Positions 43,940-52,898 of a DNA stretch of 64,000 nt are shown one piece after another. Positions within the stretch are counted from its first letter, which is position 1. The number at the start of each line of letters is the position of its first letter. The position numbers and the translations under genes were made by a program. Source of the DNA: Acidocella sp. (GTDB lineage: Bacteria > Pseudomonadota > Alphaproteobacteria > Acetobacterales > Acetobacteraceae). The notes below the pieces were generated by a model, which was not told the DNA's origin, did not search any database, and saw only the letters and a program-made list of their open reading frames with translations. The stretch lies in NCBI GenBank assembly GCA_026224875.1, contig JAMFRU010000108.1, positions 23,963 to 87,962 of the forward strand, in the 5' to 3' direction.

Positions 43940-44593
43940 TTAAGCCGCACTGCTCCCGGCAAACTCCCAGAAGTTAGCGCGGGGTGAAGTGCGGGCGATG
44001 AAATTCCGCATGTTGGGGTGTTGCCAGCCGTCCGGGCCGATCAGGGCTGACATTGGCGCGAAAAACTCGTGTGCGTGCGGGATTTGGCTCGACGAAAAAT
44101 GCCCGTATTGGCGGGGCCGCAGCGCATACATAACGCGCATATCGCGTACCGGCAGAGCCAGCGGTCCGCGCGGTGCTTCGCGCATCAGCCCGGTATAGCG
44201 CCAGCGCGGCATTGCATTGGTCAGCGAGATCGGGGCCATCAGCCATTCCAGCGGGCATATGGCCAGCCAGCTATGCATCGAGGGGGCAAAGCGCGAGCGT
44301 TTGTCCAGCAGGTTCTGGAAGGAGCCGCAGGCCTCGATGGCGAAGAGATCGACATAGGCGTCCTTCTCCGTACCGCCGAAACACAGCCACAGCCCATCGG
44401 GCACGGTTTTCAGCCGGTTGGAGCCGGGCATCTTCAAAAACGGGTTATCGAGATCGTCCACCGTACCGGGGCGCGCGCGCATCCAACAGCCGGAGGCGCC
44501 CATGTCATGGTCGGCGAGGCCCGGGGGGTGCTGCGGCCAACTGCGGAGTTTCTGGCGCACGAGCTGATCGAGAGTTGTGGGGGCGAAAGCCAT
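43940..44593 (-). CDS. Conserved-looking protein of unknown function
   Basis: A 217-residue soluble protein without signal peptide or membrane helix. It is rich in Trp, Met, Pro and Arg (LRSWPQHPPGLADHDMGASGCW, PDGLWLCFGGTEKDAYVDLFA, PMSALIGPDGWQHPNMRNFIA). The start is well supported: ATG at 44593 with AGGGA eight bases upstream. Codon use is like its neighbours. It converges with tadD (23-base gap). I do not recognise a family; the long well-formed frame on the strand opposite to tadD argues that it is a true gene. Confidence 0.7.
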   Translation of the reverse strand: MAFAPTTLDQLVRQKLRSWPQHPPGLADHDMGASGCWMRARPGTVDDLDNPFLKMPGSNRLKTVPDGLWLCFGGTEKDAYVDLFAIEACGSFQNLLDKRSRFAPSMHSWLAICPLEWLMAPISLTNAMPRWRYTGLMREAPRGPLALPVRDMRVMYALRPRQYGHFSSSQIPHAHEFFAPMSALIGPDGWQHPNMRNFIARTSPRANFWEFAGSSAA

Positions 44594-45044
44594 GAATATA
44601 TCCCTGTTTTGATTTACGGTACAACCTAAACGAGAATAACGATCAAAAACGACTCGGATGCAAGAGGGTTTTTAATGCTTCGCTAGAGAATTTTTATTTT
44701 TCTCACATCAACCGATTTCCCAGGTGATGGCAATTAACTATCTGATTATGTGAAATAGATGACTTTCGTATCGAAAATATGGGGGATTTGCGGCTGATCA
44801 TAACGTGGAACGTCGGTTAATGCATTGAGTTAGAATAACTTTAAGTTTCACAACCTAAAGTCATCCGGTTTTAGGCCGGGCCGGGCAGGTGGCATCGGTG
44901 CAACCGTAATGTGGGAGCACAAAAATCCGCGGTTTAAAAACCACACCCGGCCCTAAAATTAACATACCGCCCTGCCGATGCCCCCGCTCTTGCCCGGACC
45001 ATAAATTCGGCACATGCAGAACCAACGAAAACAGGGGACGTAGC
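44594..45044. other. 451-base intergenic region upstream of the efflux operon
   Basis: The first 250 bases are strongly AT-rich, in contrast to their surroundings. TAGAAT at 44831-44836 may be a -10 box. ACTTTAAG (44838-44845) and CCTAAAGT (44854-44861) form an imperfect inverted repeat over the likely transcription start, a possible repressor site. From 44869 the sequence turns GC-rich and carries the long complementary arms listed next. Confidence 0.45.
44869..44997 (+). ncRNA. Candidate structured 5' leader RNA of the efflux operon
   Basis: Three long pairings are visible. TTTTAGGCCGGG (44869-44880) pairs with CCCGGCCCTAAAA (44946-44958): 12 pairs, one bulge. CCGGGCA (44881-44887) pairs with TGCCCGG (44991-44997). 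GGCATCGG (44891-44898) pairs with CCGATGCC (44975-44982). The last two nest into one long stem; the first crosses them, so the RNA must either form a pseudoknot or choose between two folds. A GGTTT-AA-AAACC hairpin lies in the loop (about 44931-44942). The start codon of the pump operon is 48 bases after the last arm. It matches no riboswitch class I can name. Confidence 0.45.
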
Positions 45045-45995
45045 GTGGAAGAAGAGAAACCGCGTAAGAGCTTGCGGCCATTCATAATTCTGGCGCTGGT
45101 GCTATCCCTCATCGCCGCCGTGTTCGGGCTCTACGCCTGGCGCAACAGCTTTTTCGCCACCACGGACGATGCCGAGATCGACGGCAACCTCTACACCATC
45201 GCTGCGCAGATCAGCGGCCGGGTCGATCAGGTGCTGGTGGACGACAACCAGCATGTCAGCGCCGGGCAAACCCTGGTGCAGCTCGACGGCCGCGACCAGC
45301 AGGTTGCAATCCTGAAGGCTGAGGCCGGCCAGGCCCAGGCCACGGCCGAGTTAGCGCAGGATACGGCTCAGGTGGCCGAGACGCAGGCCGGGGTGACCCA
45401 GGCGCAGAGCGATTACGAGCGCTTTTCCTCCGTCAACCCGCATGCCACCACCGCCCAGCAGGTCGATGCCGCAACCGAGGCGATCCAAAGCGCCAAGGCC
45501 CGGCTCGCGGCGGCTCAGGCCGCGGTGCAGAGCGGCCAGGCCAATCTCGCCGCCGCCGGGGCTGCTCTGGCCGATGCCCGGCTGCAACTCTCCTACACCC
45601 GCATCCTCGCCCCCGCCGCCGGCCATGTGGCGATGAAGAGCGTGCAGCCCGGCAATGTCGTGGCCGCCGGCACGGCCATGATGTCGGTGGTGAGCGACGA
45701 TGTCTGGGTCACCGCCAATTACAAGGAAACCCAGCTGGCCGGCATCCGCCTGGGTGCCGCCGCCACCATCAGCGTCGATGCCGTGCCCGGCGTCACCTTC
45801 AAAGCCAAGGTGGACAGCATCCAGTACGGCACGGGCGCTGTGTTCTCCCTGCTCCCGGCGCAGAACGCCACCGGCAACTACATCAAGGTCATCCAGCGCA
45901 TCCCCGTAAAACTCCTCTTCACCGGCGATGACATCCAGAAATACATGCTGGCCCCCGGCATGTCCGTCGAACCCTCGATCCGGGTTAAACCTTGA
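45045..45995 (+). CDS. emrA: EmrA/HlyD-type membrane fusion protein of an efflux pump
   Basis: A 316-residue periplasmic adaptor with one N-terminal helix (about 12-30: FIILALVLSLIAAVFGLYAW). The order is a lipoyl half (DDAEIDGNLYTIAAQISGRVDQVLVDDNQHV), a long Ala/Gln-rich coiled-coil hairpin (about 90-175), the second lipoyl half (LSYTRILAPAAGHVAMKSVQPGNVV), and the barrel (VWVTANYKETQLAGIRLGAAATISVDAVPG). It starts with GTG at 45045, AGGGGACG just upstream. It links the EmrB-type pump to the outer-membrane channel and overlaps the pump gene by four bases (TTGA). Confidence 0.9.
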   Translation: MEEEKPRKSLRPFIILALVLSLIAAVFGLYAWRNSFFATTDDAEIDGNLYTIAAQISGRVDQVLVDDNQHVSAGQTLVQLDGRDQQVAILKAEAGQAQATAELAQDTAQVAETQAGVTQAQSDYERFSSVNPHATTAQQVDAATEAIQSAKARLAAAQAAVQSGQANLAAAGAALADARLQLSYTRILAPAAGHVAMKSVQPGNVVAAGTAMMSVVSDDVWVTANYKETQLAGIRLGAAATISVDAVPGVTFKAKVDSIQYGTGAVFSLLPAQNATGNYIKVIQRIPVKLLFTGDDIQKYMLAPGMSVEPSIRVKP

Positions 45996-47518
45996 TCCCG
46001 GAGCGGAACCCGGCGCTGCCCCGCTCCCCGGCCGGGCCGTATAACCCGTGGATGGTGGCGGTGATGGTGGCCCTGGCCCCGCTCATGGAGGTGCTGGACA
46101 CCACCATCGCCAATGTCTCGCTCCCCCACATCGCCGGCTCGCTCGGCATCAGCCAGAGCGAGAGCACCTGGGTGCTCACCAGCTATCTCGTCAGCAACTC
46201 CATCATTCTGCCGATCAGCGGCTGGCTCTCCAACGTCATCGGCCGCAAACGGTTTTTCCAGATCAGCACGGTGCTGTTCATCGCCGCCTCGGTTCTGTGC
46301 GCGGCCGCCACCTCCATCCAGATGCTGGTCATCGCCCGCGCCCTCCAGGGATTAGGGGGAGGGGGGCTGGCACCGGTCGCCCAGGCCATGATGGCGGATA
46401 GTTTCGTGCCGGAGAAACGCCCGCAGGTCTTCGCTCTATTTGGTTTCACCGTCATCGTCGCACCCGCCACCGGCCCGGTGCTCGGCGGCTGGCTCACCGA
46501 CACGCTCTCCTGGCATTGGATCTTCCTCATCAACCTGCCGGTCGGCCTCATCGCCGTCACCCTCACCAGCATTTTCGTCAGCGAGCCGCTCATCCTGCGC
46601 CAGGAGCGCGCCGCCCGCCTCAAAAGCGGCTTCAGCCTCGATTACGTCGGCCTCGCCATGGTCGCCATCGGTTTCGCCTCCCTGCAGATGTTCCTGGACC
46701 AATACGAGCTGGACGACGGCTTCTCCTCGACCTTCATCATCGCCAGCTTCGCCATCGCCATCGCCACATTGTCGTTCCTGATCCTCTGGGAGTGGCAGCA
46801 CGAGCATCCGGTGGTGAATGTGCGCCTGCTGTTCACCCGCAATTTCGGCATCTGCTGCATCGTCAGCTTCATGATCAGCTTCTGCTTCCTCTCTTCCACC
46901 CAGCTATTGCCGCAAATGGCGCAAACCCTGCTCGGCTACACTTCGCAAACCTCCGGCGCGGCTCTGGCCCTGGGCGGCCTGGTCACGCTCACCTTCATGC
47001 CGGTGGCAGCCTTCGTCACCGGGCGCTTCGTGCAGCCGCGGTACCTGATGGCCGGCGGGCTGTTTCAGATGGGCTTGGCGCTCATATCAGACTCCCATTT
47101 TTCGCCCTACATGAGCTTCGACCAACTCACCATGGCGCGCGTCATGCAGGTCATCGCCATGCCCTTCATTTTCGTCCCCATGGGCGCCAGTTCCTTCGTC
47201 GGCGTAAACCCCAAACTCTTCGGCGATGCCGCTGCTTTATCTAACCAAATGCGTAATATTGGCGGTTCGATGGGGATTTCTTTCGCGACAAACATGCTAA
47301 CCTGGCGCGACCAGTTCCACCACGCCCGCCTCGCCGAGGCGATAAATCCCTTCCGCCAGCTCCCCGCAGGCATGTCCTTGCCCCAACTCGACGCGGCGGT
47401 GCAGTTTCAGGCCAGTTTCATCAGCTATCTTGACGTATTTCACATCCTCGGGATTCTAGCCCTTATAGTCTGGCCCATTGCTTTATTTTTAAGACCGCCC
47501 CAGCAACGGGCTGTTTAA
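45992..47518 (+). CDS. emrB: EmrB/QacA-type (DHA2) MFS drug transporter
   Basis: A 508-residue protein with 14 expected membrane helices. MVALAPLMEVLDTTIANVSLPHIAGSLG is the DHA2 motif around the helix-1 Asp, with ISGWLSNVIGRKRFF (motif A), LQGLGGGGLAPVAQAMM (motif B) and FTVIVAPATGPVLGGWLTD (motif C, antiporter signature). It exports toxic compounds with protons through the adaptor and outer-membrane channel. The TTG start overlaps the emrA stop; a later GTG/ATG near residue 20 is possible. It is followed after 12 bases by the channel gene. Confidence 0.92.
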   Translation: MIPERNPALPRSPAGPYNPWMVAVMVALAPLMEVLDTTIANVSLPHIAGSLGISQSESTWVLTSYLVSNSIILPISGWLSNVIGRKRFFQISTVLFIAASVLCAAATSIQMLVIARALQGLGGGGLAPVAQAMMADSFVPEKRPQVFALFGFTVIVAPATGPVLGGWLTDTLSWHWIFLINLPVGLIAVTLTSIFVSEPLILRQERAARLKSGFSLDYVGLAMVAIGFASLQMFLDQYELDDGFSSTFIIASFAIAIATLSFLILWEWQHEHPVVNVRLLFTRNFGICCIVSFMISFCFLSSTQLLPQMAQTLLGYTSQTSGAALALGGLVTLTFMPVAAFVTGRFVQPRYLMAGGLFQMGLALISDSHFSPYMSFDQLTMARVMQVIAMPFIFVPMGASSFVGVNPKLFGDAAALSNQMRNIGGSMGISFATNMLTWRDQFHHARLAEAINPFRQLPAGMSLPQLDAAVQFQASFISYLDVFHILGILALIVWPIALFLRPPQQRAV

Positions 47519-47530
47519 CGGAGTTTCGCC

Positions 47531-49066
47531 GTGTTTTTACCCGCCTCCCGCCGTATTGCCCTTCTGTCATCCTCATGCGCCATGCTCGCGCTGTCCGCCT
47601 GCATGGTGGGGCCGAATTTCCAGGCTCCCAAACCTGCGGTGCCGGGTAGCTATACCGATGATATGACCTCGAAAGGCGGCTATGTCTCGGGTGATTCGGT
47701 AAACCCGCAATGGTGGGACAGTTTCAACGACCCCGAGCTGACCGCGCTGGAGCAAAAGGCCGTGGCCCAGAACCTCGACCTGCAGATCGCCACCGAGCGC
47801 CTGCTGGAATCCGAGGCCCAGGCGCAGATCGAAGGGGCGGTACTCTACCCCTCCATCAGCGGTGCGGGCTCTTGGACGCATGAGTTTCCCTCTAAAGAGG
47901 GCGTGTTCGGCCTCTTCGGCAGTGCCGCCGGTGCAAGCACCGCGGCATCCAGCGTCGCCAATGGCAGCACCAACGCTGTCGGCGGCGGCGCCATCAGCTT
48001 TTCCACCGGCGCCCTCGACATCTACCAATACGGGCTGCAGACGCAGTATGATTTCGACCTCTGGGGCAAGAACCGCCGTACCGTGGAGGCCGCCGTCGCC
48101 GCGGCCCGCTCTTCTGAGGAAGCCCGCCGCGCCGCGCTGCTCAATGTCGAGACGGCGGTTGCGACCAATTACATCCAGCTGCGCGGCACCGAACTGCTGA
48201 TCAATATTACCCAGAAAAACCTCGATGCCGCCAACCAGCTGGTGCAGCTGACCAACGAGCGCCAGCTGGCCGGGCTCACCACCTCGCTCGACGTGGCCAA
48301 CGCCAAGGCCACCGCCGCCTCCATCCAGAGCCAGATACCAACCCTCATCGCCTCACGCGATGCGCAGATCGGCCAGATCGGCCTGCTGCTGGGCGAAACC
48401 CCGGACGGTCTGCCGGCCGGCCTCGCCAATGCCGCCCCCGTGCCGCTCACCCCGCCCAACGTGCCGGTGGGCCTGCCGTCCGATTTGCTGAACCGCCGCC
48501 CGGACGTGCGCGAGGCAACCCAGGACCTGCATGAGGCCACCGCCGAAGTCGGCGTCGCCGATGCGCAATTCTACCCCGATATCAGCCTCTCCGCCTCGGC
48601 CTCACTGCAGGCGCTGCAGTTCAAGGATCTGAACGAGTGGAGTGCGCTCACCTATGCCATGGGCCCGAATGTCACGCTGCCGATCTTCGCCGGCGGCCAG
48701 CTGCGCGGCCAGCTCAAGCTGAACAAGGCCAAGGAGCGCGAAGCCGCTGTAAACTACGCCAAAACCGTGCTCACCGCCTTCACCCAGGTAAACACCGCCC
48801 TCACCAACTACGCCCAGGAGCACGACACGTTGGACGCCCTGAACACCGACGTGCAGCAATCCGACATCGCGCTGGGCCTGGCGGAGGACCAGTATAAACA
48901 GGGCTTGAGCGACTACCTCACCGTGCTGAACGCGCAGCAATCCTATCTCACGGCGCAGCAGAGCCGGGCGCAGTCCACCGAGCGGCTGGGCACGGATCTG
49001 GTCAGCCTGTACCAGGCCCTGGGCGGCGGCTGGGAGCAGCAATATCCAGAAATCGCCACCAAATAA
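47531..49066 (+). CDS. NodT-family outer-membrane efflux lipoprotein
   Basis: A 511-residue TolC-like channel. Signal peptide with lipobox LSAC (Cys23, MVGPNFQAPKPAVPGSY following, the RND/NodT hallmark). Two outer-membrane factor repeats include WWDSFNDPELTALEQKAVAQNLDLQIATERL, YDFDLWGKNRRTVEAA, TTSLDVANAKATAASIQ, LLNRRPDVREATQDLHEATAEVGVADAQFYPDISLSAS and YKQGLSDYLTVLNAQQSYL. The start is GTG at 47531 with GGAG eight bases upstream. It completes a tripartite pump with the two upstream genes. No local regulator gene is seen. Confidence 0.93.
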   Translation: MFLPASRRIALLSSSCAMLALSACMVGPNFQAPKPAVPGSYTDDMTSKGGYVSGDSVNPQWWDSFNDPELTALEQKAVAQNLDLQIATERLLESEAQAQIEGAVLYPSISGAGSWTHEFPSKEGVFGLFGSAAGASTAASSVANGSTNAVGGGAISFSTGALDIYQYGLQTQYDFDLWGKNRRTVEAAVAAARSSEEARRAALLNVETAVATNYIQLRGTELLINITQKNLDAANQLVQLTNERQLAGLTTSLDVANAKATAASIQSQIPTLIASRDAQIGQIGLLLGETPDGLPAGLANAAPVPLTPPNVPVGLPSDLLNRRPDVREATQDLHEATAEVGVADAQFYPDISLSASASLQALQFKDLNEWSALTYAMGPNVTLPIFAGGQLRGQLKLNKAKEREAAVNYAKTVLTAFTQVNTALTNYAQEHDTLDALNTDVQQSDIALGLAEDQYKQGLSDYLTVLNAQQSYLTAQQSRAQSTERLGTDLVSLYQALGGGWEQQYPEIATK

Positions 49067-49227
49067 CGCTTGTACCCCCGTGGGGCGGGATTTTAATAGG
49101 CGCGTACCGGTCCAAGGGGGCGGCCGGGATTCACGGCTGCTGGGGCGGCGCCTTCCACAAGCTGATCTCATGCTGGGTATCTGCCGGAGCGGGGCCGATC
49201 TGACGCCGGTCTGGCGGCGCCGCCCGC

Positions 49228-50130
49228 CTACCGCGCCGTAAGCTTTACATCCGACCAACTGGTCGAAAGCTCGACTTTGCCCCAGATATGCTGGCCATAA
49301 TAGGCCGAGCTCACGACCCAATGGGATGGATCGCGATCTATCCCCGCGGGCCCGTCTTGCAGGGCGGTGATGAGCCTGGGCAGCAGATTAATGGAAAGCC
49401 TGGCTGTTTCACCGCTCGCGAGATATGGCCGGCCCGCCAGGGGCAGGTAATCATCCGCGCCATAAGGGTTTTTCCGGCCGTAATAGTACATATGGCTATG
49501 GGCTGATGGGCAGGCGGGCGCGCCGGCTGGCACCTGGCAAAGCTGGCTGAGTTCCAGCTGGTAGAAAAATACCTGGGCCGGCTGTACCTTCCGGTCCACA
49601 AGGGTGACGGCAAGCACGGCATAGCCCAAATTCACCTTGCAAACGGCATTGGCCAGCACCGCTGCTTGCAAAGTCACCACCGCTTGTTGCTGCAAACCGC
49701 CGAGCCCTTCCAGCGGCACAAGCTTGACCAGGCGCGATCCAGCCGGCGCGAAAAACAAATCCGACTCCCGCGGTGATCCGTTGCTGCTGCTGCACGGTAG
49801 CACGGCACCGGTCTGGTGGAAATTTATTGTGCCGGCGCCGGGGGTTACCTGCACATGGGCTTCGGTGGAATCGGCTTTGAAGGCGCCGCTGCCATCCGGA
49901 GCAAAGACGGACAGCTTACCGCCGGGTATGTTCCATTGCGCGATCACCCACGCGGCCTGCGGCGCGGTGGCACCGTAATGCGCCGGTGCGCCGTGTGGTG
50001 GTGGGTCTGGCGGTTCGTCCAGCGCAAAACCATTGAAGGGCGGCAGCAGGGATTGCGCAGTGGCGGGCAGGGCGCAAGCCAGCGCCACTGCAACGCACAG
50101 TATGTAACTCAGAGCGGGCAGGCGACCCAT
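49228..50130 (-). CDS. Secreted protein of unknown function
   Basis: A 300-residue protein. The ATG at 50130 is chosen because it starts a clear signal peptide (LPALSYILCVAVALACALPATAQS) with GGAAAG seven bases upstream. The mature part begins with Pro-rich sequence and is mostly predicted strand. It has four scattered Cys (PCSSSNG, AVCKVNLGYAVLAVTLVD, LSQLCQVPAGAPAC) that could form disulfides in the periplasm. Later motifs include SHMYYYGRKNPYGADDYLPL and YYGQHIWGKVELSTSW. No family is recognised. It follows the acetyltransferase gene after 37 bases and is probably co-transcribed with it. Confidence 0.75.
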   Translation of the reverse strand: MGRLPALSYILCVAVALACALPATAQSLLPPFNGFALDEPPDPPPHGAPAHYGATAPQAAWVIAQWNIPGGKLSVFAPDGSGAFKADSTEAHVQVTPGAGTINFHQTGAVLPCSSSNGSPRESDLFFAPAGSRLVKLVPLEGLGGLQQQAVVTLQAAVLANAVCKVNLGYAVLAVTLVDRKVQPAQVFFYQLELSQLCQVPAGAPACPSAHSHMYYYGRKNPYGADDYLPLAGRPYLASGETARLSINLLPRLITALQDGPAGIDRDPSHWVVSSAYYGQHIWGKVELSTSWSDVKLTAR

Positions 50131-50167
50131 GATGTGCTTTCCGGTAAGATGGTAACAGGCATGTGGG

Positions 50168-50767
50168 TCAGAGCAGTTGGAAATTCCAGGTGACCCCGGT
50201 CCGCAGGACGCGCGCCGGATTACCGCCGGCGGCACATTGGGCGGGTAATATGCCGGTCACCAAGGCCGCCGCGCCGATAATACTGCCGTCACCGATCTGG
50301 CTGCCCTTGAGCACGATGACGCGCTGTCCCACCCACACACGGTCACCGAGCACGATGTCACGCGCCGGGTTGACACGTTTGCTGGTCTCAACGTCGATGA
50401 TCGAATGCATGTCACTGGTGGTCATCTCCACCTCATCGGCAAACAGGCAGCCATTGCCTATGCGCATGAGCGAGGCTTCGTGCATCTGCAACCTTACCTG
50501 GCCATTGAAGCCGACATGGGCGCCGATTTCCAGTTTCGCATTGCGCGCCTGATAGGTCACAAGATTGATGCAGTTCACATGCCGCCCGATCTCCAGATGG
50601 CACCCTTCCCCGAGCGTGGCATGGAGGCCGAGGTTAAAATTCGTCTCGGCAATACGGATATGGTTATTGCTGCCGGATATGGTCAACCGGCCCTGGCCTT
50701 TGGCAAGGGTCGCCGGGCTGATGTCGATGTGATTGTTCGTGCCCTCGTCGATAACGGTCAGCGGCAT
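50168..50767 (-). CDS. Left-handed beta-helix O-acetyltransferase family protein
   Basis: A 199-residue hexapeptide-repeat protein. Many strand turns appear through the chain (LTISGSNNHIRIAETNFNLG, HLEIGRHVNC, KLEIGAHVGFNGQ, LMRIGNGCLFADEVEM), ending with DIVLGDRVWVGQRVIVLKGSQIGDGSIIGAAALVTG and AAGGNPARVLR, the typical acetyltransferase end. The His in TTSDMHSIID is the probable catalytic base. It most likely acetylates a surface sugar. Its ATG lies only three bases from the first possible start of the opposite PhyH-type gene, so the two promoters overlap the coding ends. Confidence 0.85.
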   Translation of the reverse strand: MPLTVIDEGTNNHIDISPATLAKGQGRLTISGSNNHIRIAETNFNLGLHATLGEGCHLEIGRHVNCINLVTYQARNAKLEIGAHVGFNGQVRLQMHEASLMRIGNGCLFADEVEMTTSDMHSIIDVETSKRVNPARDIVLGDRVWVGQRVIVLKGSQIGDGSIIGAAALVTGILPAQCAAGGNPARVLRTGVTWNFQLL

Positions 50768-50910
50768 CAGTGAGGGTCTCTATCGTTGAAAGTTGGACCT
50801 TACATGGTCTATCGGACTTGGCAGAATCGGTATCAGATTGCAAGCCGACACCGTATCTATGGTTGCCTGGCAGCGCGCCAGCAGGTAGCCTGAACATGAC
50901 AGGGGCGACG

Positions 50911-51831
50911 ATGGACGAAAGCGTTTCATTTCACAGTAAATTCGGCGGACTGTGGTACGATAGCCGTGACGAAGCCGCGATCGTCGCGCGACTCGCCGCT
51001 GTTGCCGATCGGCAGACGCGTGAGCGGCTCGCGTCTTTCAGCCGCTCGGGTTACGTGATCCTGGAGAACGCGGTTTCCCATTTCGCGATCGATAAATATC
51101 TGGCAGCCTTTGACGCCGTTGCCGCGGAGCCTGGCAGGCTGCTGATGAACGTGCCGTTCGGGCCGATGTATCAGCCCTATGATAAGGCGGATCTGCTGCT
51201 GCCCGGTGCCAAGGTGCTGGATTCCGCGATGATCCTGCCGGAGGGAGAGGAACTCTCTTTCAGCCTGCCGCTGAGCATGTTCCTGCAGCATTTATTCGAT
51301 GGCCCGGCGCTTGCCTTCCAATCCCTGCATTTTGAGGTCGCCTCGACTCAGCCCGTGCATCAGGACACCGCCTATGTGGTGGTGGACAAGCACCCTCTGC
51401 ACATGGTGGCGAGCTGGATCGCCCTCGAAGACGTGCAGATCGGCGCCGGTGAGCTGGTCTATTTTCCAGGCAGCCACCATCTGCCGGAATTCACTTATGA
51501 TAACAGCGCCTCAAAACATTTTGACTTCGCGCGCGACGGCGGCGAGGCAAATGTGGCGCATCTCCAATATCTCACTGATAAAATAGGACATGAAGAGCCA
51601 CACCATTTCATGGCTAAAAAGGGTGATGTGCTCATCTGGCATGCTGATCTGCCGTACGGCGATAATCTCGTTACCAAACCAGGTGTTACCCGCCGTTCAC
51701 TGGTGACGCATTATTGCCCGGCCGGCCTCACGCCACATTATTTCAAGTTCCTGGCACCGGAGAACCAGAACAAGCTAAAAACGGCAAGCGGCAACTTCTC
51801 TTGCTCCATGTATTACCCTAACCAGGCCTAA
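50911..51831 (+). CDS. Phytanoyl-CoA dioxygenase (PhyH)-family protein
   Basis: A 306-residue Fe(II)/2-oxoglutarate-type oxygenase. The metal motif HxD is HQDTAYV; IWHADLPYG probably supplies the distal His, and TRRSLVTHY the Arg that holds 2-oxoglutarate. The middle has SWIALEDVQIGAGELVYFPGSHHLPEF, typical for PhyH. The start at 50911 has AGGGG six bases upstream; GTG 50770 and ATG 50896 are alternatives, but the extra residues do not look like the family. The neighbours (acetyltransferase, glycosyltransferase) suggest a role in surface glycan or small-molecule tailoring. The substrate is unknown. Confidence 0.85.
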   Translation: MDESVSFHSKFGGLWYDSRDEAAIVARLAAVADRQTRERLASFSRSGYVILENAVSHFAIDKYLAAFDAVAAEPGRLLMNVPFGPMYQPYDKADLLLPGAKVLDSAMILPEGEELSFSLPLSMFLQHLFDGPALAFQSLHFEVASTQPVHQDTAYVVVDKHPLHMVASWIALEDVQIGAGELVYFPGSHHLPEFTYDNSASKHFDFARDGGEANVAHLQYLTDKIGHEEPHHFMAKKGDVLIWHADLPYGDNLVTKPGVTRRSLVTHYCPAGLTPHYFKFLAPENQNKLKTASGNFSCSMYYPNQA

Positions 51832-51854
51832 GAGGCTGATTGTAGAGAAACGCA

Positions 51855-52832
51855 ATGAAGATTGTAATTGTCTCAAGGGTTCTGAATGAAGACGACATCA
51901 TTGAGTCGTTTGTCAGACACCACGCAGCCGCAGCGGCGCAATTTGTTTTTCTCGATGACGGCAGTACCGACCGGACATTGGATATTTTGCGTGCCCTTAA
52001 GAACGAGGGCATTCCGATCCGCGTGGTCCAGATGCAGTCAAGCACGGCGGATCAGGCGCCGCGCAGCACCTGGCTCTACCATCACGCGGACCAGGAATTT
52101 AAGCCCGACTGGGTGATCTTTCTCGACGTCGATGAGTTCATCGATACCTCGCTCGCGAAAATGACGATCAAGACATATCTTTCGCAGGTTCCGGCAGAGG
52201 TGGATTACATTCGCTGGAAGCTGGTCAATTATGCCACGACGCCGGGTGATGATCCGTTGCAGCCGATTGTGCCGCGCCGCATGCGCTGGCGCACCAAATT
52301 GCCCAGCACCGTAGATAAGGTTGCCATTCGCGGCGGCTTGAGTTCGCATGGTCTTGTTATTAATTCCGGTCAGCACAGCGCGTCATGCCGGGACAAAGAG
52401 CTGACGAAACGGGAGGAAACCAATATCCTCCTGGCGCATTATCCGGAACGTTCGGTATGGCAAAAGATCGCCAAAAATACGATCGGCTGGCTGAAGGTTA
52501 CGGCGGCCGGTCAAACCGTGGTGAAGAGCGGACGCTCTTACCATTATAAGGATATGTTCGAGAAGATTCTCTACATGCCGGATACGGTTGTGTTTAATCC
52601 CCGTATCATCACACCGGAGCTTGATAAGACGCATTATGTCCACCAGCCGCTGGCCTGGGGCGGCGGAAATCTGAAATATTATCTGCCGCAGGACAACAGG
52701 ATGAAAACGATTCAGGCAGTACTGCAATATGCCGAGCATTTGGCCAAGCAGCATGGCCGGCTTATGGAAGAGGTTCCCGGGGCCAAGGAGGCCACCGAGA
52801 GCTGGTATCAGAAACGCGAAATTCTTTTCTGA
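51855..52832 (+). CDS. Family 2-like glycosyltransferase
   Basis: A 325-residue GT-A enzyme: IVIVSRVLNEDDIIESFVRHH at the start, the sugar-nucleotide motif LDDGSTDRTLDIL (about 34), and the DxD motif FLDVDEFID (about 90). The C-terminal half has TVDKVAIRGGLSSHG and AHYPERSVWQKIAKNTIGWLK, as in 'glycosyltransferase family 2/92-like' proteins with an N-terminal NEDD segment. It lies 23 bases after the PhyH-type gene on the same strand and ends before a shared terminator. Acceptor and sugar are unknown. Confidence 0.87.
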   Translation: MKIVIVSRVLNEDDIIESFVRHHAAAAAQFVFLDDGSTDRTLDILRALKNEGIPIRVVQMQSSTADQAPRSTWLYHHADQEFKPDWVIFLDVDEFIDTSLAKMTIKTYLSQVPAEVDYIRWKLVNYATTPGDDPLQPIVPRRMRWRTKLPSTVDKVAIRGGLSSHGLVINSGQHSASCRDKELTKREETNILLAHYPERSVWQKIAKNTIGWLKVTAAGQTVVKSGRSYHYKDMFEKILYMPDTVVFNPRIITPELDKTHYVHQPLAWGGGNLKYYLPQDNRMKTIQAVLQYAEHLAKQHGRLMEEVPGAKEATESWYQKREILF

Positions 52833-52853
52833 AATTCTTTTCCGATGAAACGC

Positions 52854-52887
52854 AAAAAAGCCGGCGGGTCACCCCGCCGGCTTTTTT
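52854..52887. terminator. Bidirectional intrinsic terminator between the glycosyltransferase and icd
   Basis: AAAAAAGCCGGCGGG and CCCGCCGGCTTTTTT surround a four-base loop (TCAC). The hairpin has a T run in both reading directions, so it can end transcripts from the glycosyltransferase gene (plus) and from icd (minus). Confidence 0.95.
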
Positions 52888-52898
52888 ATTGCATTTTT

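Noticed and set aside
50770..50910. Longer GTG start for the PhyH-type protein
   Set aside because: The extra 47 residues are not family-like, while ATG 50911 has a good ribosome-binding site.
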